A stretch of DNA of 64,000 bases from Alteromonadaceae bacterium. GTDB lineage: Bacteria > Pseudomonadota > Gammaproteobacteria > Enterobacterales > Alteromonadaceae. Of this stretch, positions 45,470 through 56,357 are shown piece after piece (the stretch's first letter is position 1; each line of letters begins with the position of its first letter). The translations under genes and the position numbers were made by a program. The notes under the pieces are model-generated. The model had not been told where the DNA came from, did not search any database, and saw only the letters and a list, made by a program, of their open reading frames with translations. Location of the stretch: NCBI GenBank assembly GCA_013216015.1, contig JABSOI010000017.1, positions 1 to 64,000 on the forward strand. Reading direction: 5' to 3'.

Positions 45470-46414
45470 ATGTTTAATCCAACGATCTCTATTTCACATT
45501 TTTTAGCTGATGATCAGTTAAACAAAGAACAATTGCTGGCACTTATTGAGCTGGCTAAAAAAATCAAACAAAACCCTGCGGACTATAAGAATGCATTGGC
45601 TGGCAAGTCAGTTGTTATGTTATTTGAAAAGCCCTCACTTAGAACTCATGTAAGTTTTGATATTGGCATTAATAAATTAGGCGGTCATTCGCTTTATTTG
45701 GGTCAGCAAAATGGCAAATTAGGTGAACGTGAACGGATCAGCGATTATGCAAAAAACCTCTCTTGTTGGGCTGATGCCATTGTAGCAAGGGTTTTTAATA
45801 ACAATGCTATTGAAGAATTAGCTGAACATGCTTCTGTGCCAGTTATTAATGCGTTATGTGATATTTATCATCCGTGTCAGTCATTAGCTGATTTTGTTAC
45901 TTTATCTGAAAATTTTAACGATTTATCAAGCGTTAAGTTAGCTTATGTTGGCGATGGTAATAATGTTTCTAATTCTTTGATGCTCATGGCTGCGATTTTA
46001 GGTGTTGATTTTACTTTGGTATGCCCACAAGGTTTTGCGCCTGATGCGTTAATATTTAATAAGGCAAAATCTTTAGCGCAGGTTTCTGGCAGTAAGTTAA
46101 TACTTACCGACAAAGTTGAGGAAATAGGTCAGCAAGATGCTATTTATACCGATACATGGATTTCAATGGGTGACGATAACTTAGGTGATAAAAGTAAGAT
46201 TAAGGATGTTTTGGCTAAATTTTCACCTTATCAAGTGAATCATAAATTAATGGCTGACACAGGCGCAAGCATTGTTATGCATTGCCAGCCAGTACATTTA
46301 GATGAAGAAATAACAACGGAGCTTTTTGATAGCGACATGTGTGTTGCGTTTCAGGAAGCTGAAAACAGAATGTGGGCACAAAATGCAGTGCTGGTTGCTC
46401 TATTAGCAGAATAA
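45470..46414 (+). CDS. argF: Ornithine carbamoyltransferase
   Basis: This 314-residue enzyme makes citrulline from ornithine and carbamoyl phosphate. The carbamoyl phosphate loop reads FEKPSLRTHVSF (about 52-63), whereas the canonical form is SxRTR. The ornithine loop DTWISMGDD is conserved, favouring ornithine over N-acetylornithine. The catalytic Cys loop is HCQPVHLDEEIT instead of the usual HCLPAHR. It keeps the residues expected for activity but is a divergent member. It sits between argB and argG. Confidence 0.9.
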   Translation: MFNPTISISHFLADDQLNKEQLLALIELAKKIKQNPADYKNALAGKSVVMLFEKPSLRTHVSFDIGINKLGGHSLYLGQQNGKLGERERISDYAKNLSCWADAIVARVFNNNAIEELAEHASVPVINALCDIYHPCQSLADFVTLSENFNDLSSVKLAYVGDGNNVSNSLMLMAAILGVDFTLVCPQGFAPDALIFNKAKSLAQVSGSKLILTDKVEEIGQQDAIYTDTWISMGDDNLGDKSKIKDVLAKFSPYQVNHKLMADTGASIVMHCQPVHLDEEITTELFDSDMCVAFQEAENRMWAQNAVLVALLAE

Positions 46415-46455
46415 TAGCGGAATAATTTTTGTAGGTCGAAATATACTCCAACACG

Positions 46456-46507
46456 TAAGTTATTCGAAATAAGTTATTTGAAATAAGTCGTTGAAAATAA
46501 GCTATAC
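46456..46507. repeat. 14-bp tandem repeat upstream of argG
   Basis: TAAGTTATTCGAAA, TAAGTTATTTGAAA and TAAGTCGTTGAAAA follow each other and a partial fourth copy TAAGCTATAC ends the run, in the 141-bp gap between argF and argG. Confidence 0.7.
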
Positions 46508-46555
46508 ATACATATGTAAGTAATTTAAGAAATTAAGAATTTAGGAATTGAGAAC

Positions 46556-47809
46556 ATGGCTTTAGCAGAAAAGAAAAAGATTAAAAAAGTAGTATTAGCG
46601 TATTCAGGTGGATTAGATACATCGGCTATTATTCCATGGTTAAAAGAAAACTATGATGGTTGTGAGGTTGTTGCATTTTGTGCAGATGTTGGTCAAGGTG
46701 AAGAAGAGCTTGAAGGCATTAAAGAAAAAGCGATAGCATCAGGTGCTTCACAATGTTATGTGGCAGATCTTAAAGAAGAATACGTAAAAGAATACATTTA
46801 TCCTATCCTTAAAACGGGTGCAGTATATGAAGGCCAATATTTACTTGGTACTTCAATGGCGCGTCCTATTATTGCCAAAGCCCACGTGGAAGTTGCGTTA
46901 AAAGTTGGCGCTGACGCCGTGTGTCATGGTTGTACTGGTAAAGGTAATGACCAGGTACGTTTTGAGTCTTGTTTTGCTGCGCTTGCACCCGAACTTACTG
47001 TTATTGCGCCGTGGCGTGAATGGGATATGGTTTCTCGTGAAGACTTGCTGGACTATTTGGCTGAGCGTGATATTCCCTGTTCGGCTTCATTGACTAAAAT
47101 ATATAGCCGTGATGCAAATGCATGGCATATTTCACATGAAGGTGGCGAATTAGAAGATCCCTGGTGTGAACCTTCTAAAGAAGTCTGGACCATGACGGTT
47201 GATCCTGTGGATGCGCCAGATGAAGCGGGCAAGGTTAGCTTAAGTTTCGATAAAGGAGAATTAGTGTCGGTTGACGGCAAACCAATGTCAGCTTATAAGG
47301 CACTGATGTATTTGAATGAAAAAGCAGCCGCTCATGGTGTGGGTCGTATTGATATCGTTGAAAACCGTTTAGTTGGCATGAAATCACGTGGTTGTTATGA
47401 AACACCGGGTGGTACCGTATTGATGGCAGCGTACAAAGGTTTAGAGTCTTTAATTTTAGACAAAGAATCGTTGAAATTTCGTGAATCGGTTGCCCTGGAA
47501 TTTTCTCACGTAATTTATGACGGTCGTTGGTTCACACCACTGGCAAAAGCACAATTAGCCGCGGCAGCGTCTTTTGCAGAAAAGATCACTGGTGATGTTG
47601 TTGTTAAACTTTACAAAGGACAAGCAACAGTTACTCAGCGTCGTTCTCCTAACAGCCTGTATTCAGAAGCGTTTGCAACTTTTGGTGCTGATGATGTTTA
47701 TGACCAGAAACATGCTGAGGGTTTTATTCGTTTGTTTAGTTTATCTAGCCGTATTACAGCTCTTTCACAAGCTAAAACATCAGATCAAGCCCCGGCAAAG
47801 GAGAAATAA
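46556..47809 (+). CDS. argG: Argininosuccinate synthase
   Basis: This 417-residue enzyme ligates citrulline and aspartate with ATP. The PP-loop-like motif [28 protein letters not shown], and SPNSLYSE are conserved. argH begins 2 bp after its stop, so the two are translationally coupled. Confidence 0.97.
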   Translation: MALAEKKKIKKVVLAYSGGLDTSAIIPWLKENYDGCEVVAFCADVGQGEEELEGIKEKAIASGASQCYVADLKEEYVKEYIYPILKTGAVYEGQYLLGTSMARPIIAKAHVEVALKVGADAVCHGCTGKGNDQVRFESCFAALAPELTVIAPWREWDMVSREDLLDYLAERDIPCSASLTKIYSRDANAWHISHEGGELEDPWCEPSKEVWTMTVDPVDAPDEAGKVSLSFDKGELVSVDGKPMSAYKALMYLNEKAAAHGVGRIDIVENRLVGMKSRGCYETPGGTVLMAAYKGLESLILDKESLKFRESVALEFSHVIYDGRWFTPLAKAQLAAAASFAEKITGDVVVKLYKGQATVTQRRSPNSLYSEAFATFGADDVYDQKHAEGFIRLFSLSSRITALSQAKTSDQAPAKEK

Positions 47810-47811
47810 TA

Positions 47812-49758
47812 ATGGCGTTATGGGGCGGTAGGTTTAAAGAAAAAGCTAGTGCACAGTTTAAAGCGTTTAATGACTCGTTGCCTGTTGATTATCGGATGGC
47901 AGTACAAGATATTGTTGGATCAATTGCCTGGGCAGAGGCTTTACACAAAGTTAATGTTTTAAGTAAAGATGAATTAACCAGGCTGCAATTTGCATTGAAT
48001 GAGTTAAAAGACTCAGTAGAACAAGATCCAAAACAAATTTTAACCTCTGATGCAGAAGATATTCACAGCTGGGTTGAAATTAACCTGATAGAAAAAACAG
48101 GTGATTTGGGGAAAAAGCTACATACGGGTCGTAGTCGTAATGATCAGGTTGCCACCGATTTAAAACTTTGGTGTAAAGAAACCGGTGGTGATATTTTATT
48201 TGCTCTGGTTAATTTGCAACAGGCATTAATGAACTTGGCTGAACGTGAAAGTAATACGGTTTTACCTGGTTATACTCATTTGCAGCGGGCTCAACCTGTA
48301 ACTTTTGGTCACTGGTGTTTAGCTTATGTGGAAATGTTCAACCGGGATATTGGTCGTTTAAAAGACTCCCTTTATCGTGCCGACACGTCTCCGCTTGGAT
48401 CTGGAGCATTGGCAGGTACTGCTTACCCGATTGACAGAGAAGAACTTGCTCAAAATTTAGGTTTTCGTTGCGCAACGATCAACAGTTTAGATGCTGTTTC
48501 TGATCGTGACCATGTGATTGAATTATTATCCAGCGCTAGCATAAGCATGATGCATTTATCACGTTTTGCTGAAGATTTGATTTTTTACAATTCAGGTGAA
48601 GCTGGTTTTATTGAATTAAGTGATCTAGTTACCTCTGGTTCTTCATTAATGCCACAAAAGAAAAACCCGGATGCATTAGAACTTATTCGTGGTAAAACAG
48701 GGCGGGTGATGGGATCGCTTGCCGGCATGATTATCACCATGAAAGCCTTACCTCTTGCTTATAATAAAGATATGCAAGAAGACAAAGAAGGTTTATTTGA
48801 TGCGCTTGATACATGGCAAGAATGTATGGAAATGGCGGTTTTAGTCGCTGATGGGCTTAAAGTTAATAGGGTAAGAACATTGGCTGCGGCACAACAAGGT
48901 TACGCTAATTCGACCGAACTTGCTGATTATCTGGTGAGTAAAAACATTCCGTTTCGAGAAGCTCATCATATAGTTGGTGAAGTTGTTTTAGCTGCAATTG
49001 AAGCTGGACACGCCCTTGAAGATTATACCGTTGCTCAGTTGCAAGAATTTTCTCCTAAGATTGAGCAAGACGTTTATCAGCATTTGTCGGTAGAATCTTG
49101 TCTTGATAAGCGTGAAGCTTTAGGAGGCACATCAAGAGTACAAGTGCAAAAAGCGCTTGCAGATATTCAAGCAGGGAATAACGATAATTTTAATACCCAG
49201 GTTTTGGGCGCGCCAGGTAAAGACCAAATCAATATGGCACTTAAACAAGTTAAACAGCGTTTAAATGCCCAGCGTGCTGCTGCGTTATCGGTACGTCGAG
49301 CAAGAATGTCTGATGTTGACAAAATTTATCAATTGGTAGATTTTTGGTCTGATAAGGGTGAAATTTTACCACGCTGCAGAGAAAATATAATTCATGATAT
49401 TCAAAACTTTGTTGTTGCTGAAGTTGATGGTTTTGTTGTTGGTTGTGCTTCGCTTTTTATTTATCAAACAGAGCTGGCTGAAATTCGTTCTACTGTTGTT
49501 GATGAAGAAGCACATGGCCAGGGTCAAGGGCAGGCTATGGTGCAATACTTATTAGAATTTGCTCATCAAATAGAATTGCAGAAAATTATTGTACTGACCT
49601 ATGTGCCTGAATTCTTCAATAAGCTGGGGTTTGCACTTATAGATAAAAATTCTTTGGCAGAAAATATTATTGAAGACAGTGAGCAAAGCCCGCATAAAAA
49701 TCCAGACGATGAAGTGGCAATGGAATATATAGTTGATCGTAGTGATGGTGGTGCTTAG
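47812..49758 (+). CDS. argH: Argininosuccinate lyase fused to a GNAT acetyltransferase, ArgH(A)
   Basis: This 648-residue protein has a lyase part (about 1-465) and a GNAT part (about 490-648). The lyase carries [34 protein letters not shown] and the catalytic loop [20 protein letters not shown]. The GNAT part begins [16 protein letters not shown] and has the acetyl-CoA site [17 protein letters not shown]. The ArgH(A) fusion is known from marine gammaproteobacteria such as Moritella and Vibrio, where the GNAT domain can make N-acetylglutamate. Here a separate argA follows, so acetylglutamate synthesis may be duplicated. Confidence 0.95.
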   Translation: MALWGGRFKEKASAQFKAFNDSLPVDYRMAVQDIVGSIAWAEALHKVNVLSKDELTRLQFALNELKDSVEQDPKQILTSDAEDIHSWVEINLIEKTGDLGKKLHTGRSRNDQVATDLKLWCKETGGDILFALVNLQQALMNLAERESNTVLPGYTHLQRAQPVTFGHWCLAYVEMFNRDIGRLKDSLYRADTSPLGSGALAGTAYPIDREELAQNLGFRCATINSLDAVSDRDHVIELLSSASISMMHLSRFAEDLIFYNSGEAGFIELSDLVTSGSSLMPQKKNPDALELIRGKTGRVMGSLAGMIITMKALPLAYNKDMQEDKEGLFDALDTWQECMEMAVLVADGLKVNRVRTLAAAQQGYANSTELADYLVSKNIPFREAHHIVGEVVLAAIEAGHALEDYTVAQLQEFSPKIEQDVYQHLSVESCLDKREALGGTSRVQVQKALADIQAGNNDNFNTQVLGAPGKDQINMALKQVKQRLNAQRAAALSVRRARMSDVDKIYQLVDFWSDKGEILPRCRENIIHDIQNFVVAEVDGFVVGCASLFIYQTELAEIRSTVVDEEAHGQGQGQAMVQYLLEFAHQIELQKIIVLTYVPEFFNKLGFALIDKNSLAENIIEDSEQSPHKNPDDEVAMEYIVDRSDGGA

Positions 49759-49831
49759 TTAACTCTTTAGGTTTCATGTCTGGTTAAGTATTTGCTTAAG
49801 CGTTTGTTTAAGTTAGCAGTTAGGCTTGTGT

Positions 49832-49845
49832 TGAAGTATATGCAT
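49832..49845 (+). promoter_or_regulatory. Possible ArgR box before argA
   Basis: TGAAGTATATGCAT fits a TGAAT-N4-ATTCA-like ARG box and lies about 73 bp before the argA start in the 159-bp gap after argH. This suggests that argA has its own ArgR-controlled promoter. The single match is weak. Confidence 0.3.
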
Positions 49846-49917
49846 GGGTTTAATACCATTTCCATTAGTTCGTGGAACCCGTACAGGTATCAGTGTAATA
49901 AATTGTGATAAAAACTT

Positions 49918-51228
49918 ATGGATAACAGCAGTATAGATAACGTTAAATGGTTCAGAAATGCAGCACCATATATTAATGCTCATAGGGGTAAAACCTTTGT
50001 TTTAATGTTTGGTGGTGAAGCAATTCAACATCAAAATTTTGCCAATATTATTCATGATATAGCTCTGCTGAGAAGTCTGGGTGTTAAATTAGTGCTGGTT
50101 CATGGGGCTCGTCCGCAAATTGAACAACGGGTAAAAGCGTATGGCTTAAAACAGCAAATAGATAATAATTTACGTATTACTGATGCGGATACTTTATCGG
50201 CTGTAAAAGATGCGACGGGTTCGCTGCGTATTCATATTGAAGCATTGTTAACTATGGGTTTGGTCAATTCACCAATGCATGGTTCACAAATCAGGGTGAG
50301 CACAGGCAACTTTGTTATTGCTAAACCTATTGGTGTCAGAGGCGGTGTTGATTTTAAATTTACAGGTTTAGTCAGACGTATAGATAGCACTGGGATCAAT
50401 ACCCAACTCGATTATGGCTCCATAGTGTTACTTTCGCCGATAGGTTATTCACCTACAGGTGAAGTATTTAATTTGTCATTGGAAGACGTAGCAACACAAG
50501 CAGCGATATCTTTAAAAGCGGATAAATTAATTGCGTTAACACAAAGTGCTGGTTTTATTGGTGAAGACGGAAAACTAATCCGTAGTTGTGGATTAGCTAC
50601 CATCAAAAAACTTGCCAACAGCAGTGGTGATCATGTTGAGCGGTTACTCATGCGGGCTATTTCGCAAAGTGCCGAGCAAGGTGTTGAACGTTGTCATTGT
50701 GTAAGTTATCAAAGTGATAGTGCACTTTTGAAGGAGCTATTTACCCGTGACGGTGCAGGAACATTGATCGCCAAAGATCACAAAGAATTGCTTTGCAGGG
50801 CGACAATAGAAGATGTTGGTGGAATATTAGAACTGATTAAACCGCTAGAGTCAGAAGGAATACTTGTTAAGCGCTCGCGCGAATTGCTTGAAGTAGAAAT
50901 AGGATTATTCAACGTTATCAAAAAAGAAGACGTTATTATCGCTTGTGCGGCTTTGTACCCATATCCGGAAGCTAATGCCGGAGAAATTGCCTGTGTGGTT
51001 ATCCATCCCGATTACCGGGGCGGCAATCGTGGGGTTCGCTTGATTGATTCTCTTGAAAAAGAAGCGAAAAAACAGAAGTTAGCGTCTATTTTTATTTTAA
51101 CGACGGTTAGTTCTCATTGGTTTATAGAACAGGGATATGTAGAACAGCCAATTGAAAAATTACCTGAAGGTAAGCAAAAAATGTATAACTTTCAGCGTAA
51201 ATCTAAAATTTTCATTAAAGATGTATAG
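49918..51228 (+). CDS. argA: N-acetylglutamate synthase (classical ArgA)
   Basis: The protein has 436 residues. An amino-acid kinase-like N-terminal domain (about 15-285, LVLVHGARPQIEQR, RGGVDFKFTGLVRRID) binds arginine for feedback control. A GNAT domain (about 290-436, CVVIHPDYRGGNRGVRLIDSLE) transfers acetyl from acetyl-CoA to glutamate. The length matches E. coli ArgA. No strong ribosome binding site is seen before ATG 49918. It is the first enzyme of the linear pathway and lies last in the cluster. Confidence 0.95.
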   Translation: MDNSSIDNVKWFRNAAPYINAHRGKTFVLMFGGEAIQHQNFANIIHDIALLRSLGVKLVLVHGARPQIEQRVKAYGLKQQIDNNLRITDADTLSAVKDATGSLRIHIEALLTMGLVNSPMHGSQIRVSTGNFVIAKPIGVRGGVDFKFTGLVRRIDSTGINTQLDYGSIVLLSPIGYSPTGEVFNLSLEDVATQAAISLKADKLIALTQSAGFIGEDGKLIRSCGLATIKKLANSSGDHVERLLMRAISQSAEQGVERCHCVSYQSDSALLKELFTRDGAGTLIAKDHKELLCRATIEDVGGILELIKPLESEGILVKRSRELLEVEIGLFNVIKKEDVIIACAALYPYPEANAGEIACVVIHPDYRGGNRGVRLIDSLEKEAKKQKLASIFILTTVSSHWFIEQGYVEQPIEKLPEGKQKMYNFQRKSKIFIKDV

Positions 51229-51299
51229 TTTTGGATGGGTTACTCGAAGCAGTATCCCATCTCTAAAATAAACGGTAAAGAAACAGCAAAGAAACGATA

Positions 51300-53978
51300 T
51301 TAAAAAATATCTTCATCCTCAGTAGAATCATCCCCATCAAGAATCTCACCGCTATTATCGAACGTTACATATTCTGTAGGTGGTGTACCTATCTGAAAAT
51401 ATTCAAATAAACTGGTTTTATCGGTCTTTTTACTGAGTTTGCCGCTGACTTTATCAATGCGAACAGAAACTATATCTAAAGGTTGTTCAAAAGGTTCAAT
51501 TGGAAGTTCTGCCAACGCAGTATTCATAAAAGTGATCCATGCAGGTTGAGCAGATTTTGCGCCAAACTCTTTACCTGTAATTTGATTTTTCCCCAAATTT
51601 GCATTGGACCGTGACTGACCCAGATTTCGACTAGGGTTATCAAAACCAATCCAGGATGTTGCCACCAATCTGCGGCTAAAGCCAGAGAACCAAGCATCTT
51701 TGGCTTCGTTGGTTGTGCCAGTTTTTCCTGCAATATCCGTGCGGTTTAATGCTCTAGCTCTGAAGCCTGTACCTCGCCAACTAGGATTTACTGACCTATC
51801 AAATCCCCAAATAGCACTGTTTAGTGCTTCAGTGATTAAAAATGCATTTTGGGGTGAAATTACCCGTTCAGCTCTATTAACAATAAATTCATTGGCGTAG
51901 TCTTCGGAGTTGTCTCTGGAAGTATTAATCGTTTCAAATTCACCAGATATGCTATCCGAAGATAAGGGGTTTATACCTGCAGTTAAATTCTTTTGAAATT
52001 CAAGATCTGTTTGTGACTGAAAATCATCGATTTGTGAGAGATTTTTACAATCATCACAAGCTAATAATGGCTCAGCTTGAAAAATAACATTACCTAATGA
52101 ATCTTCTATTCGATCAATGAGATAGGGGTCAATTAGAAAACCTCCGTTGGCAAAAGTCGCAAATCCTGTTACAACTTCCAAGGGAGTTAATGAAGCAGAG
52201 CCTAAAGCTAAAGATTCATCACGGGGAAGTTCATCCGGAGCAAACCCAAAGGATGATAAGTGGTCGATAATTTTTCTTAAGCCAACGGATCTTAATAAGC
52301 GAACAGCAATAACATTTTTGGATTCTGCTAAAGCGCGACGCACTCTGATTGGGCCAATATAAATTGGAGGCGAATTTTCGGGACGCCAGACAAAACCTGT
52401 ACTTGTATCTGCTTGATTTATCGGAGCATCGTTAACCATAGAAGCCAGGGTGAAACCATTTTCTAATGCCGCTGAATAAATAAATGGTTTTATATTTGAA
52501 CCTACCTGACGTTTAGCTTGAGTGACCCGGTTAAATTGACTTTGCTTAAAGCTAAAACCACCAACAACGGCTTTAATAGCCCCGTTGTCAGGTGAAATAG
52601 CAACTAATGCTGAACTGACTTGAGGCAATTGATTTAAATGGTAGCTGTTGTCATCAATATTATTTTTTGTGACCCAGATAACATCACCAAAAGAGAGTAT
52701 ATCACTGGCTAATTTAGGCGGAAGTCCTTGTTTTTGATCACTGATAAATTCACGCGCCCAAGACATGCCCTGCCAGGGAATGATGCCATCCATGTTATTA
52801 ATGAGCTTGATTGTCACCTCATTGTCAAATACTTCACTGACAACTGCAGGTATTAAGTTTTGATAGCCAGATAATTCAGCTACTGCAGCATTTACTTCAT
52901 CAGAGGTTAGCGGTAAAAATCCCGATGAATCAACACCATCTTCAACTTGAATATTTGCAGAGCTGTTTGTGGCAATACCTGCTGTGTTTTCACCATTTAG
53001 TTCAGGTCGCAAAGATGTTATTGGCCCACGGTAACCGTGGCGTTGATCATAACTGAACAAATTGCTGATCACTGCTTGCTGAGCCGTTTTCTGTAAATGT
53101 GCCGGAACCGTAGTGAAAACTCTGTAACCACCCGTATAAGCTTGTTCTTTTCCATATAAGCTGATCATTTCCTGATGAGCCATTTCTGCAATATAAGGAG
53201 CATCAAGTTCAATTTCGGCACCGTGGCGTTTACCTGTTATTGGTGCATTAAGTGCTGTTGTGTATTCTTCTTCTGAAATGTAATCACTCACTAACATGCG
53301 TTTTAGTACCACAGCACGACGAGCTTTGGCGCGTTTAGGTGAGCGAATTGGATTAATGGCTGAAGGGGCTTTTGGCAGACCGGCCAACACAGCAAACTGT
53401 GGCAGAGTTAATTCATGGAGTTCTTTACCATAATAAACTTGTGCAGCAGCACCAAAGCCGAAAGCTCGGTGTCCTAGTGGAATTTTGTTCAGATAAAGTG
53501 AAAGAATTTCATCTTTAGTCAGTAAATATTCAATATGAAAAGCGGTAAAAATTTCCCGAAGTTTACGTATATAAGTTATTTCCCTTGAACCAAAAAAGTT
53601 ACGTGCAACTTGCATGGTGATCGTACTGGCTCCACCTCTGCTGCTACCTGTGATTTGACCTATCACTGCTCTGGCCATACCTATAGGGTCAACACCAAAA
53701 TGCAGATAAAAACGATCGTCTTCAGTAGCTAAAATAGCATTGATTAATGGTTGGGGAAATTCTTCAAGCGGCAGTGGCATACGTTTTTTTTCACCGTACT
53801 GAGAGATTAATTGGCCATCAACGGTAAATATTTTCATTGGCGTTTGCCACTGTACATTTTTTAAAGATTCAACACTGGGCAGGCTATCTTTAATGCTGAA
53901 ATAGGCAATAATTAATGCCAGTACTAGTAAAAAACACGAAATAAGACCAAATTTTACTAGTCGTTTGAATGAAAACAT
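51300..53978 (-). CDS. mrcA: Penicillin-binding protein 1A
   Basis: This 892-residue class A PBP has an N-terminal membrane anchor (about 8-28). The glycosyltransferase domain has catalytic E86 (ATEDDRFYLHFGVD) and GGASTITMQVARNFF. The family's OB-like insert is followed by a transpeptidase domain with S494 in SNIK, SKN and KTGTTNEAKDAW. It polymerises and cross-links peptidoglycan in the periplasm. It is divergent from pilM, as is typical in gammaproteobacteria. Confidence 0.96.
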   Translation of the reverse strand: MFSFKRLVKFGLISCFLLVLALIIAYFSIKDSLPSVESLKNVQWQTPMKIFTVDGQLISQYGEKKRMPLPLEEFPQPLINAILATEDDRFYLHFGVDPIGMARAVIGQITGSSRGGASTITMQVARNFFGSREITYIRKLREIFTAFHIEYLLTKDEILSLYLNKIPLGHRAFGFGAAAQVYYGKELHELTLPQFAVLAGLPKAPSAINPIRSPKRAKARRAVVLKRMLVSDYISEEEYTTALNAPITGKRHGAEIELDAPYIAEMAHQEMISLYGKEQAYTGGYRVFTTVPAHLQKTAQQAVISNLFSYDQRHGYRGPITSLRPELNGENTAGIATNSSANIQVEDGVDSSGFLPLTSDEVNAAVAELSGYQNLIPAVVSEVFDNEVTIKLINNMDGIIPWQGMSWAREFISDQKQGLPPKLASDILSFGDVIWVTKNNIDDNSYHLNQLPQVSSALVAISPDNGAIKAVVGGFSFKQSQFNRVTQAKRQVGSNIKPFIYSAALENGFTLASMVNDAPINQADTSTGFVWRPENSPPIYIGPIRVRRALAESKNVIAVRLLRSVGLRKIIDHLSSFGFAPDELPRDESLALGSASLTPLEVVTGFATFANGGFLIDPYLIDRIEDSLGNVIFQAEPLLACDDCKNLSQIDDFQSQTDLEFQKNLTAGINPLSSDSISGEFETINTSRDNSEDYANEFIVNRAERVISPQNAFLITEALNSAIWGFDRSVNPSWRGTGFRARALNRTDIAGKTGTTNEAKDAWFSGFSRRLVATSWIGFDNPSRNLGQSRSNANLGKNQITGKEFGAKSAQPAWITFMNTALAELPIEPFEQPLDIVSVRIDKVSGKLSKKTDKTSLFEYFQIGTPPTEYVTFDNSGEILDGDDSTEDEDIF

Positions 53979-54121
53979 TAATAACTACTCAATAAATTAT
54001 TCGAAAAATAAAAGAAAAAACACTTATTAGTACTAGTATATCCTGTAAAAGCATGTAATAAATGTATTTATATCGATATTATGCCTAATATTATAATAAA
54101 TATAAGATCTAGTAGGACGTT

Positions 54122-55201
54122 ATGTTAAGTAATCTATGGAAAAAGAAGACATCATTGATGGTTGGGATAGATATAGGTTCCCACTCTGTTAAGGCTGTTT
54201 TGTTGAACCAGGGAAATGAAGGTTACATTTTAGAAGCTTTGGCAATTGAACCAATGCCACGAGGAGTGGTGATCGATCGGGAAATTCAAGATATCGAAGC
54301 TGTTGGTAATGTCATTGCAAAAATTCGAAAAAAGTTTTCTTCATCAGTCACTCTGGCAGCAGCAGCTGTTTCGGGGCAAACTGTTATAACCAAAACTATC
54401 TATATGGATGTTGCCCTTAACGAAGATGAACTTGCGGGCCAAATTGAAATAGAAGCTGATAGTTTGATACCTTATCCGCTGGATGAGGTCAGTTTAGATT
54501 TTGAATCTTTAGACGTTAATGAGTCTGATCCCAGTAAAATTAATGTGTTGCTCAGTGCTGCGCGAACGGAATCGGTTGAAACTCGGGTAGCATCACTTGG
54601 AAGTGGTGGTTTCAAAGCTAAAGTGATAGACGTTGAATCCTATGCAATAAGCCGAACACATGATTTAGTTTTACCTCTGTTACCGGATGATGCCGCTGAT
54701 AAAATTATCGCTATTGTTGATATCGGCGCAACGATGACTTTAATTTCTGTGTCTGATGCAGATAAGCATATTTATAGCAGAGATCAAATTTTTGGTGGAG
54801 AACAATATACTCGTTCAATTGCCTCTTATTACAATAAATCTTTCGAAGAAGCTGAAACGTCTAAATTAACGAATGATTTGCCTCCTAATTATACTTTTGA
54901 GGTCCTGGCACCTTTTCACACTGTATTGGTGCAACAAATACGTCGTGCAATTCAAATGTTTTTAACGTCCAGCGGTAAAGAGAAGGTTGATTATTTGATT
55001 ATCTCAGGGGGTTGCGCGTTAATTGAAGGAGCTCATGAGTTATTGACCGAGGAGCTTGGAATTCATACGGTCATTGCTAATCCGTTTGAAAACATGAAAA
55101 TTTCCAAAAATATTGATCAGGATGAATTAAAAACAACTGCCTCGCAATTTATGGTTGCTGCCGGGTTAGCATTGAGGAGTTTTACCCCATGGCATATATA
55201 A
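54122..55201 (+). CDS. pilM: Type IV pilus assembly protein PilM
   Basis: This 359-residue cytoplasmic actin-like ATPase opens with GIDIGSHSVKAVLL, contains IVDIGATMTLISV, and ends IISGGCALIEG with the late AAGLALRSF. It recruits the alignment complex of the type IV pilus by binding the N-terminus of PilN. It overlaps pilN by 13 bp. Confidence 0.95.
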   Translation: MLSNLWKKKTSLMVGIDIGSHSVKAVLLNQGNEGYILEALAIEPMPRGVVIDREIQDIEAVGNVIAKIRKKFSSSVTLAAAAVSGQTVITKTIYMDVALNEDELAGQIEIEADSLIPYPLDEVSLDFESLDVNESDPSKINVLLSAARTESVETRVASLGSGGFKAKVIDVESYAISRTHDLVLPLLPDDAADKIIAIVDIGATMTLISVSDADKHIYSRDQIFGGEQYTRSIASYYNKSFEEAETSKLTNDLPPNYTFEVLAPFHTVLVQQIRRAIQMFLTSSGKEKVDYLIISGGCALIEGAHELLTEELGIHTVIANPFENMKISKNIDQDELKTTASQFMVAAGLALRSFTPWHI

Positions 55202-55761
55202 ATTTACTTCCATGGCGTGAAGAAGCTAGAAAAGCCAAAGAGAAAGAATATTTTACTATTTTAGCTTTGGTCGCATTGATGGCTTTTGGACTGGTATTTA
55301 TGGTCAGTCAATTCTATCAGGCTAGAATTGATGGTCAGGTATCACGAAATCAATTTCTGAAAGATGAGATTAAAGTACTTGATATTAAAATTGCTGAAAT
55401 TCAAACATTGAATCATAAAAAAACGGCCTTGCAGCAAAGGATCAGTGTTATTGAACAATTACAGCGTAGCCGTAATGTCGGCACTCAGGTATTGAACGAA
55501 ATATCAAAGATCGTGCCTGGTGGTATTTATTTAACCAAATTAGATAAACAAGGTAGTAGCATTTTATTAATTGGCAAAAGTGAATCGAATAACCACTTAG
55601 CAAATATGATCAGGGAAATTGAAGCTTCTGATTTATTTGTTAATGCTGTGTTAGAATCTATTATCTCTAATGATGCAGAGAGTAAATTACTTAGCGAGTT
55701 TAAAATGCGCGTTCGCATTGAAGGGTTGAAAGATGAAACCGCAATTCAAGGAGCGAAATAG
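55189..55761 (+). CDS. pilN: Type IV pilus assembly protein PilN
   Basis: This 190-residue inner-membrane protein carries the PilM-binding motif INLLPWREEARK at its N-terminus, one transmembrane helix (about 21-40), a coiled-coil, and a periplasmic ferredoxin-like domain. The stop TAG shares its last base with the GTG of pilO. Confidence 0.94.
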   Translation: MAYINLLPWREEARKAKEKEYFTILALVALMAFGLVFMVSQFYQARIDGQVSRNQFLKDEIKVLDIKIAEIQTLNHKKTALQQRISVIEQLQRSRNVGTQVLNEISKIVPGGIYLTKLDKQGSSILLIGKSESNNHLANMIREIEASDLFVNAVLESIISNDAESKLLSEFKMRVRIEGLKDETAIQGAK

Positions 55762-56357
55762 TGAATATTGATTTATCGCAATTTGATAACCTTGAACGGG
55801 ATAATATTGGTCAATGGCCACTGATACCAAAAATTACTTTAGCTATTTTTTTGGCAATTATTGTGATGATTTTAGGTTATGTGATGCTTATTCAAGATAA
55901 GCTGGTAAAATTAGATAGTGTTACAGCAGAAGAAGTTACCTTAAAGCGGCAGTACAAAACTAGATATCAGGTTGCTGCAAATCTGGAACTTTTTCAAGCA
56001 CAAATGGTAGAGGCCCAGGAGTTGTTAACTTCACAGTTGAAGAGTTTACCGGAAAGTCTGGAAACACCAGGTTTACTTGATGATATAACTTTTGTTGGTA
56101 CTACAAGTGGTTTGAATTTTGTTAAGATAGATTGGCAACCAGAAATTTCAAAAGAGATTTATGTTGAGTTACCAATAAATATCGAAGTTGTGGGTGATTA
56201 TCATGAATTTGGTGATTTTGTCAGTAAAATTGCTGGCCTGCCAAGAATTGTGACTTTACATGATTTTGATATTAGTCGTGTCAAAGAGGGTGAAAGTCGT
56301 TTAATTTTAAAGTTGCAGGCACGTACTTATAAATATCGCGAGGCTTCTTCAAAATGA
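55761..56357 (+). CDS. pilO: Type IV pilus assembly protein PilO
   Basis: The protein has 198 residues from GTG 55761. It has one membrane helix (about 28-48) and a coiled-coil plus periplasmic domain (AQMVEAQELLTSQLKSLPE and ELPINIEVVGDYHEFGDFVSKIAGLPRIV in parts). It heterodimerises with PilN. It overlaps pilP by 4 bp. Confidence 0.94.
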   Translation: MNIDLSQFDNLERDNIGQWPLIPKITLAIFLAIIVMILGYVMLIQDKLVKLDSVTAEEVTLKRQYKTRYQVAANLELFQAQMVEAQELLTSQLKSLPESLETPGLLDDITFVGTTSGLNFVKIDWQPEISKEIYVELPINIEVVGDYHEFGDFVSKIAGLPRIVTLHDFDISRVKEGESRLILKLQARTYKYREASSK

